A DNA stretch of 51,010 bases from Verrucomicrobiia bacterium (GTDB taxonomy: Bacteria; Verrucomicrobiota; Verrucomicrobiia; Limisphaerales; UBA11358). The stretch spans positions 1-51,010 of the forward strand of contig JARLJW010000054.1 in assembly GCA_031290985.1 (NCBI GenBank). The letters are read 5' to 3'. Below are positions 8,155 through 15,917 of this stretch, piece by piece. The position numbers and the translations under genes were made by a program. The notes beneath the pieces were generated by a model. That model searched no databases, was not told where the DNA came from, and saw only the letters and a program-made list of their open reading frames with translations. Position 1 is the first letter of the stretch. Every line of letters begins with the position of its first letter.

Positions 8155-8454
8155 ATGACATTGACCAAACGTGACCTCGTGGTGCGCATCAGTGAAGAGA
8201 CCGGAATGATCCAGACCCAGGTATTCGACGTGGTGCAAAAAACCTTGGACTACATCGCCGAAGCGCTCGCCAAGGGCGACAAGGTGGAACTCCGCAACTT
8301 CGGCGTTTTCGAGGTCAAGGTTCGCAAGGCCCGCGTGGGCCGCAATCCGAACAAGCCGGAAACCGACGTGCCTATCCCCGCCCGTGCCATGGTCAAATTC
8401 AAGGCCGGCAAGGAGATGCGCATCGAAGTGCTGAAGCTCCCGCCGAAGGCCTGA
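8155..8454 (+). CDS. HU/IHF-family DNA-binding protein
   Basis: The 99-residue protein has the complete family fold: helices at 3-40 (TKRDLVVRISEETG), the beta-saddle start VELRNFGVFEV, and the DNA-inserting arm GRNPNKPETDVPIPA, where the Pro of RNPNKP would be the intercalating residue. It ends with KFKAGKEM. HU/IHF dimers bend DNA and organise the nucleoid. The arm sequence looks more IHF-like than HU-like, but a single gene cannot decide this. The upstream 170 bp is AT-richer than its surroundings and may carry the promoter. The start has no Shine-Dalgarno sequence. Confidence 0.95.
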   Translation: MTLTKRDLVVRISEETGMIQTQVFDVVQKTLDYIAEALAKGDKVELRNFGVFEVKVRKARVGRNPNKPETDVPIPARAMVKFKAGKEMRIEVLKLPPKA

Positions 8455-8592
8455 GCTCAGGAGGCTTTCCGTGTCGCGTTAAAACACCGCGACGGCGGGC
8501 AACCTGTAGGGGGGCGCTTTCGCGTCGCCTGCTCGGCTGCCGCTTTTTGGGTGCCCAGCCCACCCCGCACATTTTCTTCGCAGCGGGCTAGG

Positions 8593-8764
8593 GCGGTTAA
8601 AGAAAAACTGTAGCCATTCGGCTGGGAAAAAGTGAGGGCGGTCTTTTTGGGTTTTGGCTTCGTTTCGGCTCAGTCATGGGGTTATGCAAACCCACTCCTT
8701 CGCCAAAGCCTCGCCAAAACCCAAAAATCCTCGCTCCAAACGGCCACAGTTTTTCTTTAACCGC
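8593..8764. repeat. 172-bp imperfect palindrome (MITE-like)
   Basis: The outer arms match well: GCGGTTAAAGAAAAACTGT at 8593-8611 is the reverse complement of 8746-8764. Complementarity continues inward through a second block around TTTTTGGGTTTTGGC (8645-8659), and a central GGGGTT/AACCC hairpin lies near 8678-8693. The whole could fold into one long hairpin in RNA or a cruciform in DNA. It contains no credible gene and sits between the ends of convergent genes (HU/IHF and the exported protein). Confidence 0.8.
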
Positions 8765-8792
8765 TCCAAGCTTGCGGTTGTTCAAGATGCGA

Positions 8793-10298
8793 TCAATGCG
8801 CCGGGGCTGGTGCCGCCATTGGCTTTGGGTGCAGCATGTGAATTTGTTTCATCGGCGGCAGGCTTATGTTGTGGTGCGGAAAATCCACCGTATCCAGCCA
8901 ATTTGCCAGGACCAGGAATTCAAACGCCGTCAAGCCGCCCGGTGCGGTACGGGTGAAGGCAAACTGATCCGGTGCCGTCTGGGTGATTTCCGTGACCGTG
9001 TTTCCGAGCGTCGAGGCGGTTTTGGTGACCCACGCGAAGGCGGCGGAATTGGCGCCAAGTTGTTTATGCCGGGTCAACATCAGCGCGAGCTGGCTCAAGT
9101 TCAATTGCGGCTCCAGCCGCTCGGCGGTGATTTCCCAATGGTAGAAAACGAGGTTCGGCGTGGCCAGGCTCTGGGCCAATTCCGGCGGCAACGGTTTGTT
9201 TTTAAGTGTGGCGGCGTTTGGAAACCCGCCGGCCAGCAGAAATGGTCGCTTGGAATCGTTTATTGACCTGAGGTAAGGTGCGATAAACGGTGCGCCCACC
9301 AAGGTGATCTGGTTGTTGGTTGCTTCCAACTCGAGGGGTGAAATAAAACCTCCGTGCGCATTCCGGTTGATCACGACCGGCCCCAGTCCAGCATCCAACT
9401 GGCGCAAGGCCGCAGCGCCATCCGGCACCGGTACCGCCGCAAATGACTGGAGGGGCATGCCTTTCATCGACCAGGTGAACATCTGGTTGGCGGGCGGCGT
9501 CAGTTTGATAGACTGTGCCCAATTTTGTCCGCCCAACCAATTCGCGAATCCGCGCGCCGCCGTCAAACTGATGAGCGGCTGATGCACCGTATTGGACGGG
9601 AATTGCCATGGATCCAGCTTTATGGAGAGATTTTCCGGGAAGAAAAATTTGCCGTTGATGTGCAGGTTGGCATCGGCGGCGGTGACATCGAACTTCGTCT
9701 CGGGCAAGGCCAGTTCCTTTAACTCGGGAGACCACTGGGCGAGGCGCGGCCAGTTTACATCCACGCTTAGCCAGCCGGCTGGCGGCGTGGCAAGTTTTTG
9801 GGCCAGGGTGTCGCTCGCCTTGACTGCACCTGTGCCGGAATCGAAAATCAGCCAGCCGCCGGATTGGGTGAAGGTGGCTGCGGGGAAATACGGTTTCAGG
9901 GCTGTTTGCCAGGCCTGGGCGCGCGTTGGGGCCAGCTTGATGGCAATGGCCACGTCCGGCTTGCCGCCCGCCGCCGCCCGCGCTTCCAGGAACCATTCCG
10001 CGGCTTGCAGGTCGTCGAACAGCGGACGCAGTTTGGCCGCACCGTCCGGCACCGTGGTGCCCAGGTTCGCCTGGAGCCACCCCGCCAGCCACGGCGTCAG
10101 CTTGTTTGCCGTCTGCTGCCGCAAGGCCAGGGCCTCGGGCGATGAAAATTCAGTCGCGAACGCGGAATAATTGGGGTCCGCCGCCACCCGGTCGCCGCCG
10201 GCAAAGTGGATTTGCGCAAGCAGATCAGGTTGCGGCAAGGCGGCGCGGACAGACGGCAGCAGAACCGCCGTCACCAGGATGAGCATCAATTTCTTCAT
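8793..10298 (-). CDS. exported protein of unknown function
   Basis: The product is 501 residues. I begin at ATG 10298 because MKKLMLILVTAVLLPSVRA is a standard signal peptide; two upstream in-frame ATGs (10307, 10337) would bury it. The mature part is rich in Ala, Pro, Leu and Trp, with no cysteine pattern or hydrophobic segment, so a soluble periplasmic or extracellular protein is likely. The tail is His/Pro-rich (PHHNISLPPMKQIHMLHPKP). I recognise no domain. It is transcribed divergently from hisS across a 137-bp gap. Confidence 0.85.
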   Translation of the reverse strand: MKKLMLILVTAVLLPSVRAALPQPDLLAQIHFAGGDRVAADPNYSAFATEFSSPEALALRQQTANKLTPWLAGWLQANLGTTVPDGAAKLRPLFDDLQAAEWFLEARAAAGGKPDVAIAIKLAPTRAQAWQTALKPYFPAATFTQSGGWLIFDSGTGAVKASDTLAQKLATPPAGWLSVDVNWPRLAQWSPELKELALPETKFDVTAADANLHINGKFFFPENLSIKLDPWQFPSNTVHQPLISLTAARGFANWLGGQNWAQSIKLTPPANQMFTWSMKGMPLQSFAAVPVPDGAAALRQLDAGLGPVVINRNAHGGFISPLELEATNNQITLVGAPFIAPYLRSINDSKRPFLLAGGFPNAATLKNKPLPPELAQSLATPNLVFYHWEITAERLEPQLNLSQLALMLTRHKQLGANSAAFAWVTKTASTLGNTVTEITQTAPDQFAFTRTAPGGLTAFEFLVLANWLDTVDFPHHNISLPPMKQIHMLHPKPMAAPAPAH

Positions 10299-10435
10299 GA
10301 AAGGCATTTTTGTGTCAGATCGGCGGCAGTTTGGCAAATGCCATCGGAAAAGACAAAAAGGTTTTCACGCCTCGCCCGCGCCGTCAGCGTGTGATTCATC
10401 TTCTCTTTTTGTCCCCGCTTGTCTAATGTATTTTG

Positions 10436-11674
10436 ATGGAACGACTGCCTGGATTCCGGGATTTTTATCCTGAACCGCTGCCGCACAACGATGTGTGGAG
10501 CGCCGACGCGCGCCAGCACATTTTTGAGCAATGGCGCAAGGTTGCCCGCCGCTACGGCTTCCGCGAATACGACGGTCCGCCGCTGGAACCGCTGGAACTT
10601 TTCACGACCAAGAGCGGCGAGGAGATCGTCGGGCAGTTGTTTGATTTCGAGGACAAGGGCAAGCGGCATGTCTCGCTCCGGCCGGAAATGACGCCGACGC
10701 TCGCCCGCATGGTGGCGGCCCATGAGCGCAATTACAAAAAGCCGATCAAGTGGTTTGCCATCCCCCAGCTCTTCCGTTACGAGAAGCAGCAGAAAGGCCG
10801 GTTGCGGGAGCACTTCCAGTTCAACGCCGACCTCATCGGGGAAACGGATCCGGCGGCGGATGCCGAGTTGATTGCGTTGTTGATCGATGCCTTGCGGGCG
10901 TTTGGCTTGACGGCGGAGGATTTTGTCATCCGGTTGAGCAGCCGCAATGCGTGGCAGGACTTTTTCAAGCAGGGTGGGGGAGATCCGGCGAATGAATATG
11001 AATTTTTCCAGACCATCGACAAGCTGGAGCGCAATTCACCGGAAGAAACAGAACAGAAGCTCACGGCGCTCGGGTTTTCCGCCGCCGCCGTGAATGATTT
11101 CATCGCCGCCGGCAAGCCCACCGCCGAGTTGGCGAGCATCCTGGAAAACCTTGCGGCGCGCGGGCTGAAGGATTTCGTGAAGGTGGATTACAAGGTCATC
11201 CGCGGTCTGGCGTATTACACCGGCGTGGTGTTTGAAGCGTTCGACCGCAAGGGCGAATTTCGCGCGATTGCCGGCGGCGGTCGCTATAATAACCTCGTGA
11301 AGCTTATCAGCGGCGGCAAGGTGGACCTCCCGGCGCTGGGCTTTGGCATGGGTGATGTGGTGCTGGTGGAACTGCTCAAGGCGCGTGGCCTGCTGCCGAA
11401 GTTCGATTCGCCGATGGATGTCTTCGTGACGATTGAAGATGAATCGTTGCGTGGTATTTCGCTCAAGCTTGTCCAAGATTTACGCGTGGCGGGCTATGCG
11501 GTGGATTACCCGCTGGTGCCGACCAAGCCGGACAAGCAATTCAAACGGGCGCAGGAGTTGAAAGTGGCGCACACGGTCCGCGCGGAAAGCGATGCCTATG
11601 TGCGGATTCGCAACCTGAAGACCCGCGAGGAGGTTGTGGCCGGGTTTGAGGGTGTGGCCAATCACCTGGGTTGA
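10436..11674 (+). CDS. hisS: histidyl-tRNA synthetase
   Basis: The 412-residue class II synthetase charges tRNA-His. Visible signatures are LPGFRDFYPE at the N-terminus, motif 2 (FRYEKQQKGRLREHF, the ATP-binding Arg region), the histidine-specific RGLAYYTG at about 258-265, and GGGRYNNL with GFGMGDVVL at motif 3. The GMGDV form replaces the more familiar GxER; I recall it from one branch of HisS, where it is normal. The anticodon-binding domain is about 331-410 and has the usual VRAESDAYVRIRNLKT end. A TTG codon at 10433 directly precedes the ATG; I use the ATG. Confidence 0.97.
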   Translation: MERLPGFRDFYPEPLPHNDVWSADARQHIFEQWRKVARRYGFREYDGPPLEPLELFTTKSGEEIVGQLFDFEDKGKRHVSLRPEMTPTLARMVAAHERNYKKPIKWFAIPQLFRYEKQQKGRLREHFQFNADLIGETDPAADAELIALLIDALRAFGLTAEDFVIRLSSRNAWQDFFKQGGGDPANEYEFFQTIDKLERNSPEETEQKLTALGFSAAAVNDFIAAGKPTAELASILENLAARGLKDFVKVDYKVIRGLAYYTGVVFEAFDRKGEFRAIAGGGRYNNLVKLISGGKVDLPALGFGMGDVVLVELLKARGLLPKFDSPMDVFVTIEDESLRGISLKLVQDLRVAGYAVDYPLVPTKPDKQFKRAQELKVAHTVRAESDAYVRIRNLKTREEVVAGFEGVANHLG

Positions 11675-11820
11675 AAGCGGGTGGTTCTGTTGGCGGATAA
11701 ACGCGGAGGCGCAGAGGGCGCAGAGAAACCGCAGCCAAAATCTGATCCAATGGGAACGAGGCTATGGGCTGGGGCGATGGCGGGGTGGATGGTTCGTTTT
11801 GGTTTGGGGGTTCAAAAAAC

Positions 11821-11923
11821 GGACGGCGGCTGTGCCGTAGGCCAGCCGCAGCGCGTCGGAACCTCCGAAAGCTCTCGCACTGGCCACGCGCTGCGGCTGG
11901 CCCTGCGGGCACAGCCGCCGTCC
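11821..11923. repeat. 103-bp palindromic element, copy 1
   Basis: The element begins GGACGGCGGCTGTG and ends CACAGCCGCCGTCC. The arms of about 36-38 nt are complementary apart from a small bulge, and enclose a loop of about 29 nt (CGGAACCTCC...). ATTCGGAAATG follows directly, as in copy 2. Confidence 0.9.
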
Positions 11924-12294
11924 ATTCGGAAATGTAGAGACACCGCTGTGGAAGGCAGGAAAGTTAGTTTTGACGCCCGCCCTCACCTGGGTCCTCTCCC
12001 CCTGGGGAGAGGAACTCATAGAGTTGCGTTCGAGGGGTTCGCTGGTCGTGGGGCTATTCAGCCGTGGGCGGTTTGTTTTCGGAGTGCGGCCGTCCCCGGC
12101 CGCAGCAATTTCCAAAGTGCGAGCGGCTTCCGTGTGTTTAATGTGTCCATCACGCCCGGGTGCGATCGCGCCACGAGTTTTAACATCCAAACAACCAAGG
12201 TAAATTCCAAGCTTCCGCACATTTCACGCACCCGGGTTTATGAGTGTTGCTGCGCCCGGGGACGGGCGCACTCCGGGGGCGGGGGGCAAAAAAT

Positions 12295-12397
12295 GGACGG
12301 CGGCTGTGTCGTAGGCCAGCCGCAGCGCGTCGGAACCTCCGAAAGCTCTCGCACTGGCCACGCGCTGCGGCTGGCCCTGCGGGCACAGCCGCCGTCC
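12295..12397. repeat. 103-bp palindromic element, copy 2
   Basis: This copy matches the one at 11821 at every position except one (C to T at position 15 of the element), and shares the 3' flank ATTCGGAAATG. The orientation is the same as copy 1. Confidence 0.9.
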
Positions 12398-12686
12398 ATT
12401 CGGAAATGGAATCCGCCCCGCCCGCCAAGAATGAGGACGCAGCCATGGAGTTGCGTTTGGCGGGCTTGTTGGTCGTGGGGGCTGTTAACCCGTGGGTTGC
12501 TGGCTTTTTGATGACGGAGTGCGGCCGTCCCGGCCGCAGCAATTTTAAAAATGCGAGGGGCTGCCGTACATTTCACGCGGCCGGGTTTATGAGTGTGGCT
12601 GCGCCCGGGGAGTGCGAGCCGCACGGGCAGGCGCACTCCGGGAGGGCAAGGGCAGCTAATTTTTTGATCGTCTTTTAAAACCGAAC

Positions 12687-12827
12687 TTATTCACCAGGAC
12701 ATTTTATGGCGAATTTTTTGGTGAATAATTCAACCTCGTTGAATGCGCTTCGCCGCGATTTTATTTGGTTTTATTGCTTATCCACAGGTTTTTCACCGGC
12801 AGATTTAGGTGGATAAACTGTGCATAT
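12687..12827. promoter_or_regulatory. cluster of DnaA-box-like 9-mers
   Basis: In an AT-rich gap I find TTATTCACC (12687-12695), its inverse GGTGAATAA (12720-12728), TTATCCACA (12778-12786, the classical high-affinity DnaA box), the inverse GGTGGATAA (12808-12816) and TGTGCATAT (12819-12827, one mismatch from an inverse box). The known consensus is TTATNCACA. Five near-consensus sites in about 140 bp, flanked by T-rich tracts, suggest DnaA binding. It could be a replication origin element or DnaA control of the RNA promoter just downstream. No dnaA, dnaN or rnpA-rpmH is in the window. Confidence 0.55.
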
Positions 12828-12830
12828 CAA

Positions 12831-12862
12831 TTGATGGGCAGAATCAAAAAAACTGCTATGAT
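12831..12862 (+). promoter_or_regulatory. sigma70-type promoter with extended -10
   Basis: TATGAT at 12857-12862 is preceded by TGC, giving an extended -10 (TGnTATGAT). TTGATG at 12831 would be a -35 at 20 bp, longer than ideal; extended -10 promoters tolerate poor -35 elements. The predicted start is about 12869, at the beginning of the structured region. Confidence 0.55.
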
Positions 12863-12868
12863 GTTTAC

Positions 12869-13858
12869 AGTTCATTGAAAGAACGAAGCGACGGTTGAGA
12901 GTCAAATTGAGACTGCACGTTTCACGGATAATCCCGGGCGACCGGGGAAAAGTCAGGTCAGGCTGGTTGAGCTGGCTCCTCAAAACCGCGGTGCAAGCTG
13001 CGGCGAGGCAAAATTCACCAGTTCCTCTGGCGGTGTTCGCACACCGTCAAATGCGAATGAGGAACTTGGCAGCGAGAAGCGATGAGAAACCGCTTCGAGT
13101 TGAGTCAAGTAATCTGGGAACGTTTCGATCCCGGATGAATCGCAGTCACCCAGAGGGTGAACAGTTGCTACTGTGTATCAGCACGGACGGATGACTCTGG
13201 CGGGAGCAAAAATAAAAAAGTTGGGACCGCCAAACGAAAGACGCCGAAAGGCGGCACAAAATGAGAGTCCGCACCGGGAAGACCACGCAGGCCCGGCAGG
13301 CCGCGTGAAGAACTTCCGAGCGCCGGCGATGTTAAAAACGACACCGCTGGGCTGTGAATGAAATGCAACTTGAGAGTGAAGAGGCGAGACCCGTGGCATC
13401 GGGCGAACGCACCGTCAAAAGCGGTGGCTGACCCGGAGCCAGTGGTCAAGACGCGAACGAAGAAATCGCAGGCGTGTCTTGACCTGGTTTGCAGGCCGGT
13501 GGCGCAACCACCAGCCGAAGCGAGCTGAAAAGCCTCACTCAAAATCCGCGCGTTGCAAAGCGCCGGACGGCCCTGCTACGAGGCCGAAAACTCCGCTTGC
13601 CGTGGAGAATGGCGTCGGGAATCCAGCAGCACCCGTGAGGGTGGCGCCCAATGCTGGAGCGGGAAAGAGAGTGTGGCGAGCTCCCATCCCCCATTTGTCC
13701 CGGTTTGACCGCAAGGTTGAACCGGGACTTATTGTTTTCAGGGGCAAGGGAATCCTCCTCTTTGTCTTCCTCTTCCTCGCAATTAAAAATTGAGGAAGAC
13801 GAAGAGGATGAGGATGAGGAAGAACAAAAAAAGCCGTTGCTGGTGACAGCAACGGCTT
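12869..13858 (+). ncRNA. putative ~1-kb structured non-coding RNA, class unknown
   Basis: No convincing protein frame exists here, yet the + strand is dense with local helices. GNRA-capped stems: CCCGG-GCGA-CCGGG (12933-12946), CGCC-GAAA-GGCG (13242-13253), CACCC-GTGA-GGGTG (13630-13643), ACC-GCAA-GGT inside GTCCCGGTT/AACCGGGAC (13697-13728), and the terminator with GTGA. Others: CCGCGG/CTGCGG (12986-13003), AGTTCCTC/GAGGAACT (13020-13066) enclosing CGGTGT/ACACCG, GAAGCG/CGCTTC (13076-13096), TCACCC/GGGTGA (13146-13160), ACAGT/ACTGT (13161-13174), GGTCAAGAC/GTCTTGACC (13444-13484), GGTGG/CCACC (13498-13512), TCCAGCA/TGCTGGA (13622-13658). Joining segments are A-rich, as in folded RNAs. GNRA loops exist only on this strand. 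An extended -10 promoter precedes it and a strong terminator closes it. I see no group II domain V, RNase P, tmRNA or SRP signature. Confidence 0.62.
13753..13822 (+). repeat. pyrimidine/purine inverted repeat hairpin
   Basis: A C/T-only-like arm (TCCTCCTCTTTGTCTTCC, from 13753) is followed by AATT-AAA-AATT and an A/G-rich arm (GAGGAAGACGAAGAGGA, from 13792). They pair into a hairpin of about 30 bp with small bulges. It lies between the folded body of the putative RNA and its terminator. Confidence 0.75.
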
Positions 13859-13865
13859 TTTATTT
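13831..13865. terminator. strong bidirectional Rho-independent terminator
   Basis: AAGCCGTTGCTG (13831-13842) pairs perfectly with CAGCAACGGCTT (13847-13858) around a GTGA tetraloop. T-rich sequence follows on the + strand (TTTTTATTTT), and an A run precedes it (T run on the - strand). It would end the putative RNA from the left and the oxidoreductase gene from the right, whose stop codon is about 10 bp away. Confidence 0.92.
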
Positions 13866-13875
13866 TATCAATTCT

Positions 13876-15306
13876 TCAGGCCAGATGAAAGGGCGCGCGG
13901 TAGGGGCGCGTCAACAAGGCGCTGGCGGCGGCATCGCCGATGATTTTTTCATGCTTCACGTTCCAATTGAGCTTGCGGCCGGTGAGCATGGAGATTAACC
14001 CGAGGTGGCCGGGAATCGCGGAGTGATGGGCGGTCTGCACCGGCGCGATCGTCGGCTTGCGTGATTTGACGCAGTCCAGGAAATTCCGCCAATGGCCGGG
14101 GGATTCATACAACTTCACCTTGCGCAGTTCCTCGGGCAGGGACTTGCCTTTTTTCCAATCGGGATTGGAGGCGTCAAAGCCCATGGCCTGAGCCTTGTTG
14201 GTGCTGTTCTCATTGGGGCGGTTGACCCAGACCCAGCCATCGGTGCCGATCCACTTGGTGCCGCTCATGATGTCGGAATGTCCGCCGGCGATGGTCATGG
14301 TGATGTTGCGCGGGTATTTGAGTTCGATGCGGTATTTGGTGCAGGTGTTCCACAGCGCGTCGGCGGCGGGAAATTCACCCTGGCCCTCGATCTCCGACGG
14401 CCCGGAGCGGTCGAAGTCCAGGCCCCAATGCGCGATATCGCAGTGGTGGCCGATCCAATCCATCAGTTGTCCGCCGCCGGTGTTGTAGTTCCAGCGCCAG
14501 TTCATGTGGACGCGCTGCTTGATATATTCCTCCATGCGCGCCGGCCCGATCCAAGTTTCGTAGTCGAGTTCCGGGGGCGGTTCGGTCACGGCGATTTTCC
14601 AGGCGTCCGAGCCGGGGCGGATGGTGGACAGGTCATCAATTTTCAGCGCCTTGAGTTTTTCGACAAGTTCCGGTTTGGTGTGTTTGAAATCCGTGTGGCC
14701 GCTTGGCAAACCGACCTCGACATGGGTGACCTCACCGATCAAGCCGTTGCGGACAATTTCCGCCGCCTTGTGGAAGTTGCGCTGCGAACGCTGCCACGAG
14801 CCGGTCTGCCAGATGATGTGGTTTTTTTCAACCGCGTGGACGATGGCCTGCTGTTCGGCAACGGTTTTGGCCAGCGGTTTTTCGCCATAGACGTCGAGCC
14901 CGTGTTGCGCCGCCGTGGTGGCCAGGATGGCGTGCCAGTGGTCGGGCACGGCGAGCATGATGGCGTCGAGGCCGGGGCGGGCCATCAGCTCGCGGTAATC
15001 ATGATACGCGGCGCAGTCCTGGTTGCCATAGCGGTCGTTCACCGTTTTGACCGCGGCCGACAAGGCGTTCTTGTCCAGGTCGCACGCGGCGACGACGCGG
15101 CAATCGTCTTCGGCGAGAAATGATCTGGTGTTGCTCGGGCCCTGCATGCCCCAGCCGACCACGCCGAGGTTGATCTTGCCGGAAGGCGGAGTTTTGCCGC
15201 CGCGCCCCAGCACGCAGCCGGGGAGGATGGTCGGCAGGATGATGGCCGCACCGGCGGCTTTGAGAAAATGGCGGCGGTTGACACGGTTGGGCGATGCGGA
15301 CTTCAT
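13876..15306 (-). CDS. TAT-exported Gfo/Idh/MocA-family oxidoreductase
   Basis: The protein is 476 residues. It begins with a twin-arginine signal (RRHFLK at 11-16) and a hydrophobic stretch ending LPGC at 28-31, so it may be a TAT lipoprotein. The NAD(P)-binding Rossmann domain starts with GVVGWGMQG (48-56), and EKP at 142-144 is the family's cofactor and catalytic motif. The C-terminal alpha/beta domain carries GGGQLMDWIGHHCDIAHW, with the His residues usual in the active site. Family members oxidise or isomerise sugars and sugar derivatives; the exported TAT type is common in Verrucomicrobiota and Planctomycetota and is often linked to polysaccharide breakdown. No sugar operon is adjacent, so the substrate is open. 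Confidence 0.93.
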   Translation of the reverse strand: MKSASPNRVNRRHFLKAAGAAIILPTILPGCVLGRGGKTPPSGKINLGVVGWGMQGPSNTRSFLAEDDCRVVAACDLDKNALSAAVKTVNDRYGNQDCAAYHDYRELMARPGLDAIMLAVPDHWHAILATTAAQHGLDVYGEKPLAKTVAEQQAIVHAVEKNHIIWQTGSWQRSQRNFHKAAEIVRNGLIGEVTHVEVGLPSGHTDFKHTKPELVEKLKALKIDDLSTIRPGSDAWKIAVTEPPPELDYETWIGPARMEEYIKQRVHMNWRWNYNTGGGQLMDWIGHHCDIAHWGLDFDRSGPSEIEGQGEFPAADALWNTCTKYRIELKYPRNITMTIAGGHSDIMSGTKWIGTDGWVWVNRPNENSTNKAQAMGFDASNPDWKKGKSLPEELRKVKLYESPGHWRNFLDCVKSRKPTIAPVQTAHHSAIPGHLGLISMLTGRKLNWNVKHEKIIGDAAASALLTRPYRAPFHLA

Positions 15307-15917
15307 GAGGGTGGTTAGTTAGTGTTGTTTATGAATGATAAAAAATTCCGGGCTGGTGCAAAGCAATTTCATTGGCCGGCGGGTCATCTAATTTCATCAA
15401 AAAATTTTATTGCCAACCGCCGGGGCAAGGGAATGGACGTCCGGCGACGGAGCAAGGTTTTAAGTATTATGTCGGAAGACGGATTTTGAGCCATCCCCTC
15501 AATTGGGGAGGGGCGCGGCCTGACCCGGCCCCATTTTTCTCCTGGTTCCACGACGCAGGCGTGGGACCGATTTCGAAAGCACCTCCTCTCCCCAGCCCGC
15601 TCCTCCATTCCATGGAGGTGAGGGAGTTCGCTGTCGGCGAGTTTGGGGCAGTCAGGACACGCCAAATTGGAGAGGGGGCAGCTTGACACTGTCCTTGTTC
15701 GGAGTTCCGCCTTTAGGCGGTTCAGGTGAATGGCGCGCCGGACCGCCTAAAGGCGGAACTCCAAACGGGCAGGCACCCCGCGTTTAAGGACAGTGTTGAG
15801 ATGCGCCAAATTGGGGAGGGGGGCGAATTAAAACTGTCGAATTAAAACTTGCCCGCCACCGGCTTTTCGCCAAGATTTTCCAGTAAGACAAGTTCAACCA
15901 ACCAACCAGACCATTTT
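15307..15917. other. intergenic region rich in repeats
   Basis: I see no gene in these 611 bp. There are CAATTGGGGAGGGGC-like segments at about 15498, 15661 and 15804, a CCCCAGCC...TTCCATGGAGGTGAGG stretch near 15590, and the nested inverted repeat described separately. A short duplication GAATTAAAACT occurs just before cysK (15825-15849). Promoters for the divergent oxidoreductase and cysK genes should lie at the two ends. Confidence 0.5.
15658..15822. repeat. MITE-like nested inverted repeat between direct repeats
   Basis: ACACTGTCCTT (15686-15696) is inverted as AAGGACAGTGT near 15786-15797. Inside, GGAGTTCCGCCTTTAGGCGG (15701-15720) is inverted at about 15743-15762, and each inner arm is itself a CCGCC-TTTA-GGCGG hairpin. 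On both sides lie direct copies of a roughly 20-bp segment GCCAAATTGG(A/G)GAGGGGG (15661 and 15804). This arrangement suggests a mobile, non-autonomous element, with the flanks either target duplications or part of the unit. Confidence 0.75.

Larger units (their letters stand above)
11821..12655. repeat. composite repeat block in two copies
   Basis: The 980 bp after hisS hold no credible gene. A composite unit occurs twice. Unit 1 is the 103-bp palindrome (11821), a GAGTTGCGTT...GGTCGTGGGG segment (12021-12051), GGAGTGCGGCCGTCC with CGGCCGCAGCAATTT (12081-12111), and a CATTTCACGC...CCCGGG segment (12219-12260). Unit 2 repeats the order at 12295, 12448, 12516 and 12569. The palindromes are almost identical while the other segments have diverged by point changes and small indels. 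A CCTCTCC/GGAGAGG palindrome (11993-12012) is present only in unit 1. Confidence 0.8.

Noticed and set aside
11681..12511. A 276-codon plus-strand frame after hisS
   Set aside because: It runs through two near-identical palindromes and translates the same repeat twice. This is repeat DNA that happens to be open.
12895..13793. Several 60-124-codon frames on both strands in the putative RNA
   Set aside because: They overlap one another on opposite strands, lack starts with ribosome sites and have shadow-like composition. The dense stem-loops explain the sequence better.
12869..13858. Group II intron, RNase P RNA, tmRNA or SRP RNA as an explanation of the structured region
   Set aside because: I looked for a domain V hairpin, the conserved RNase P core, the tmRNA ends and the SRP GGAAG loop and saw none. 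This is by eye, so a covariance-model search is still needed.
14092..15123. A 343-codon plus-strand frame over the TAT oxidoreductase
   Set aside because: It is antisense to a protein with clear Rossmann and EKP motifs. Its own sequence has no recognisable fold.
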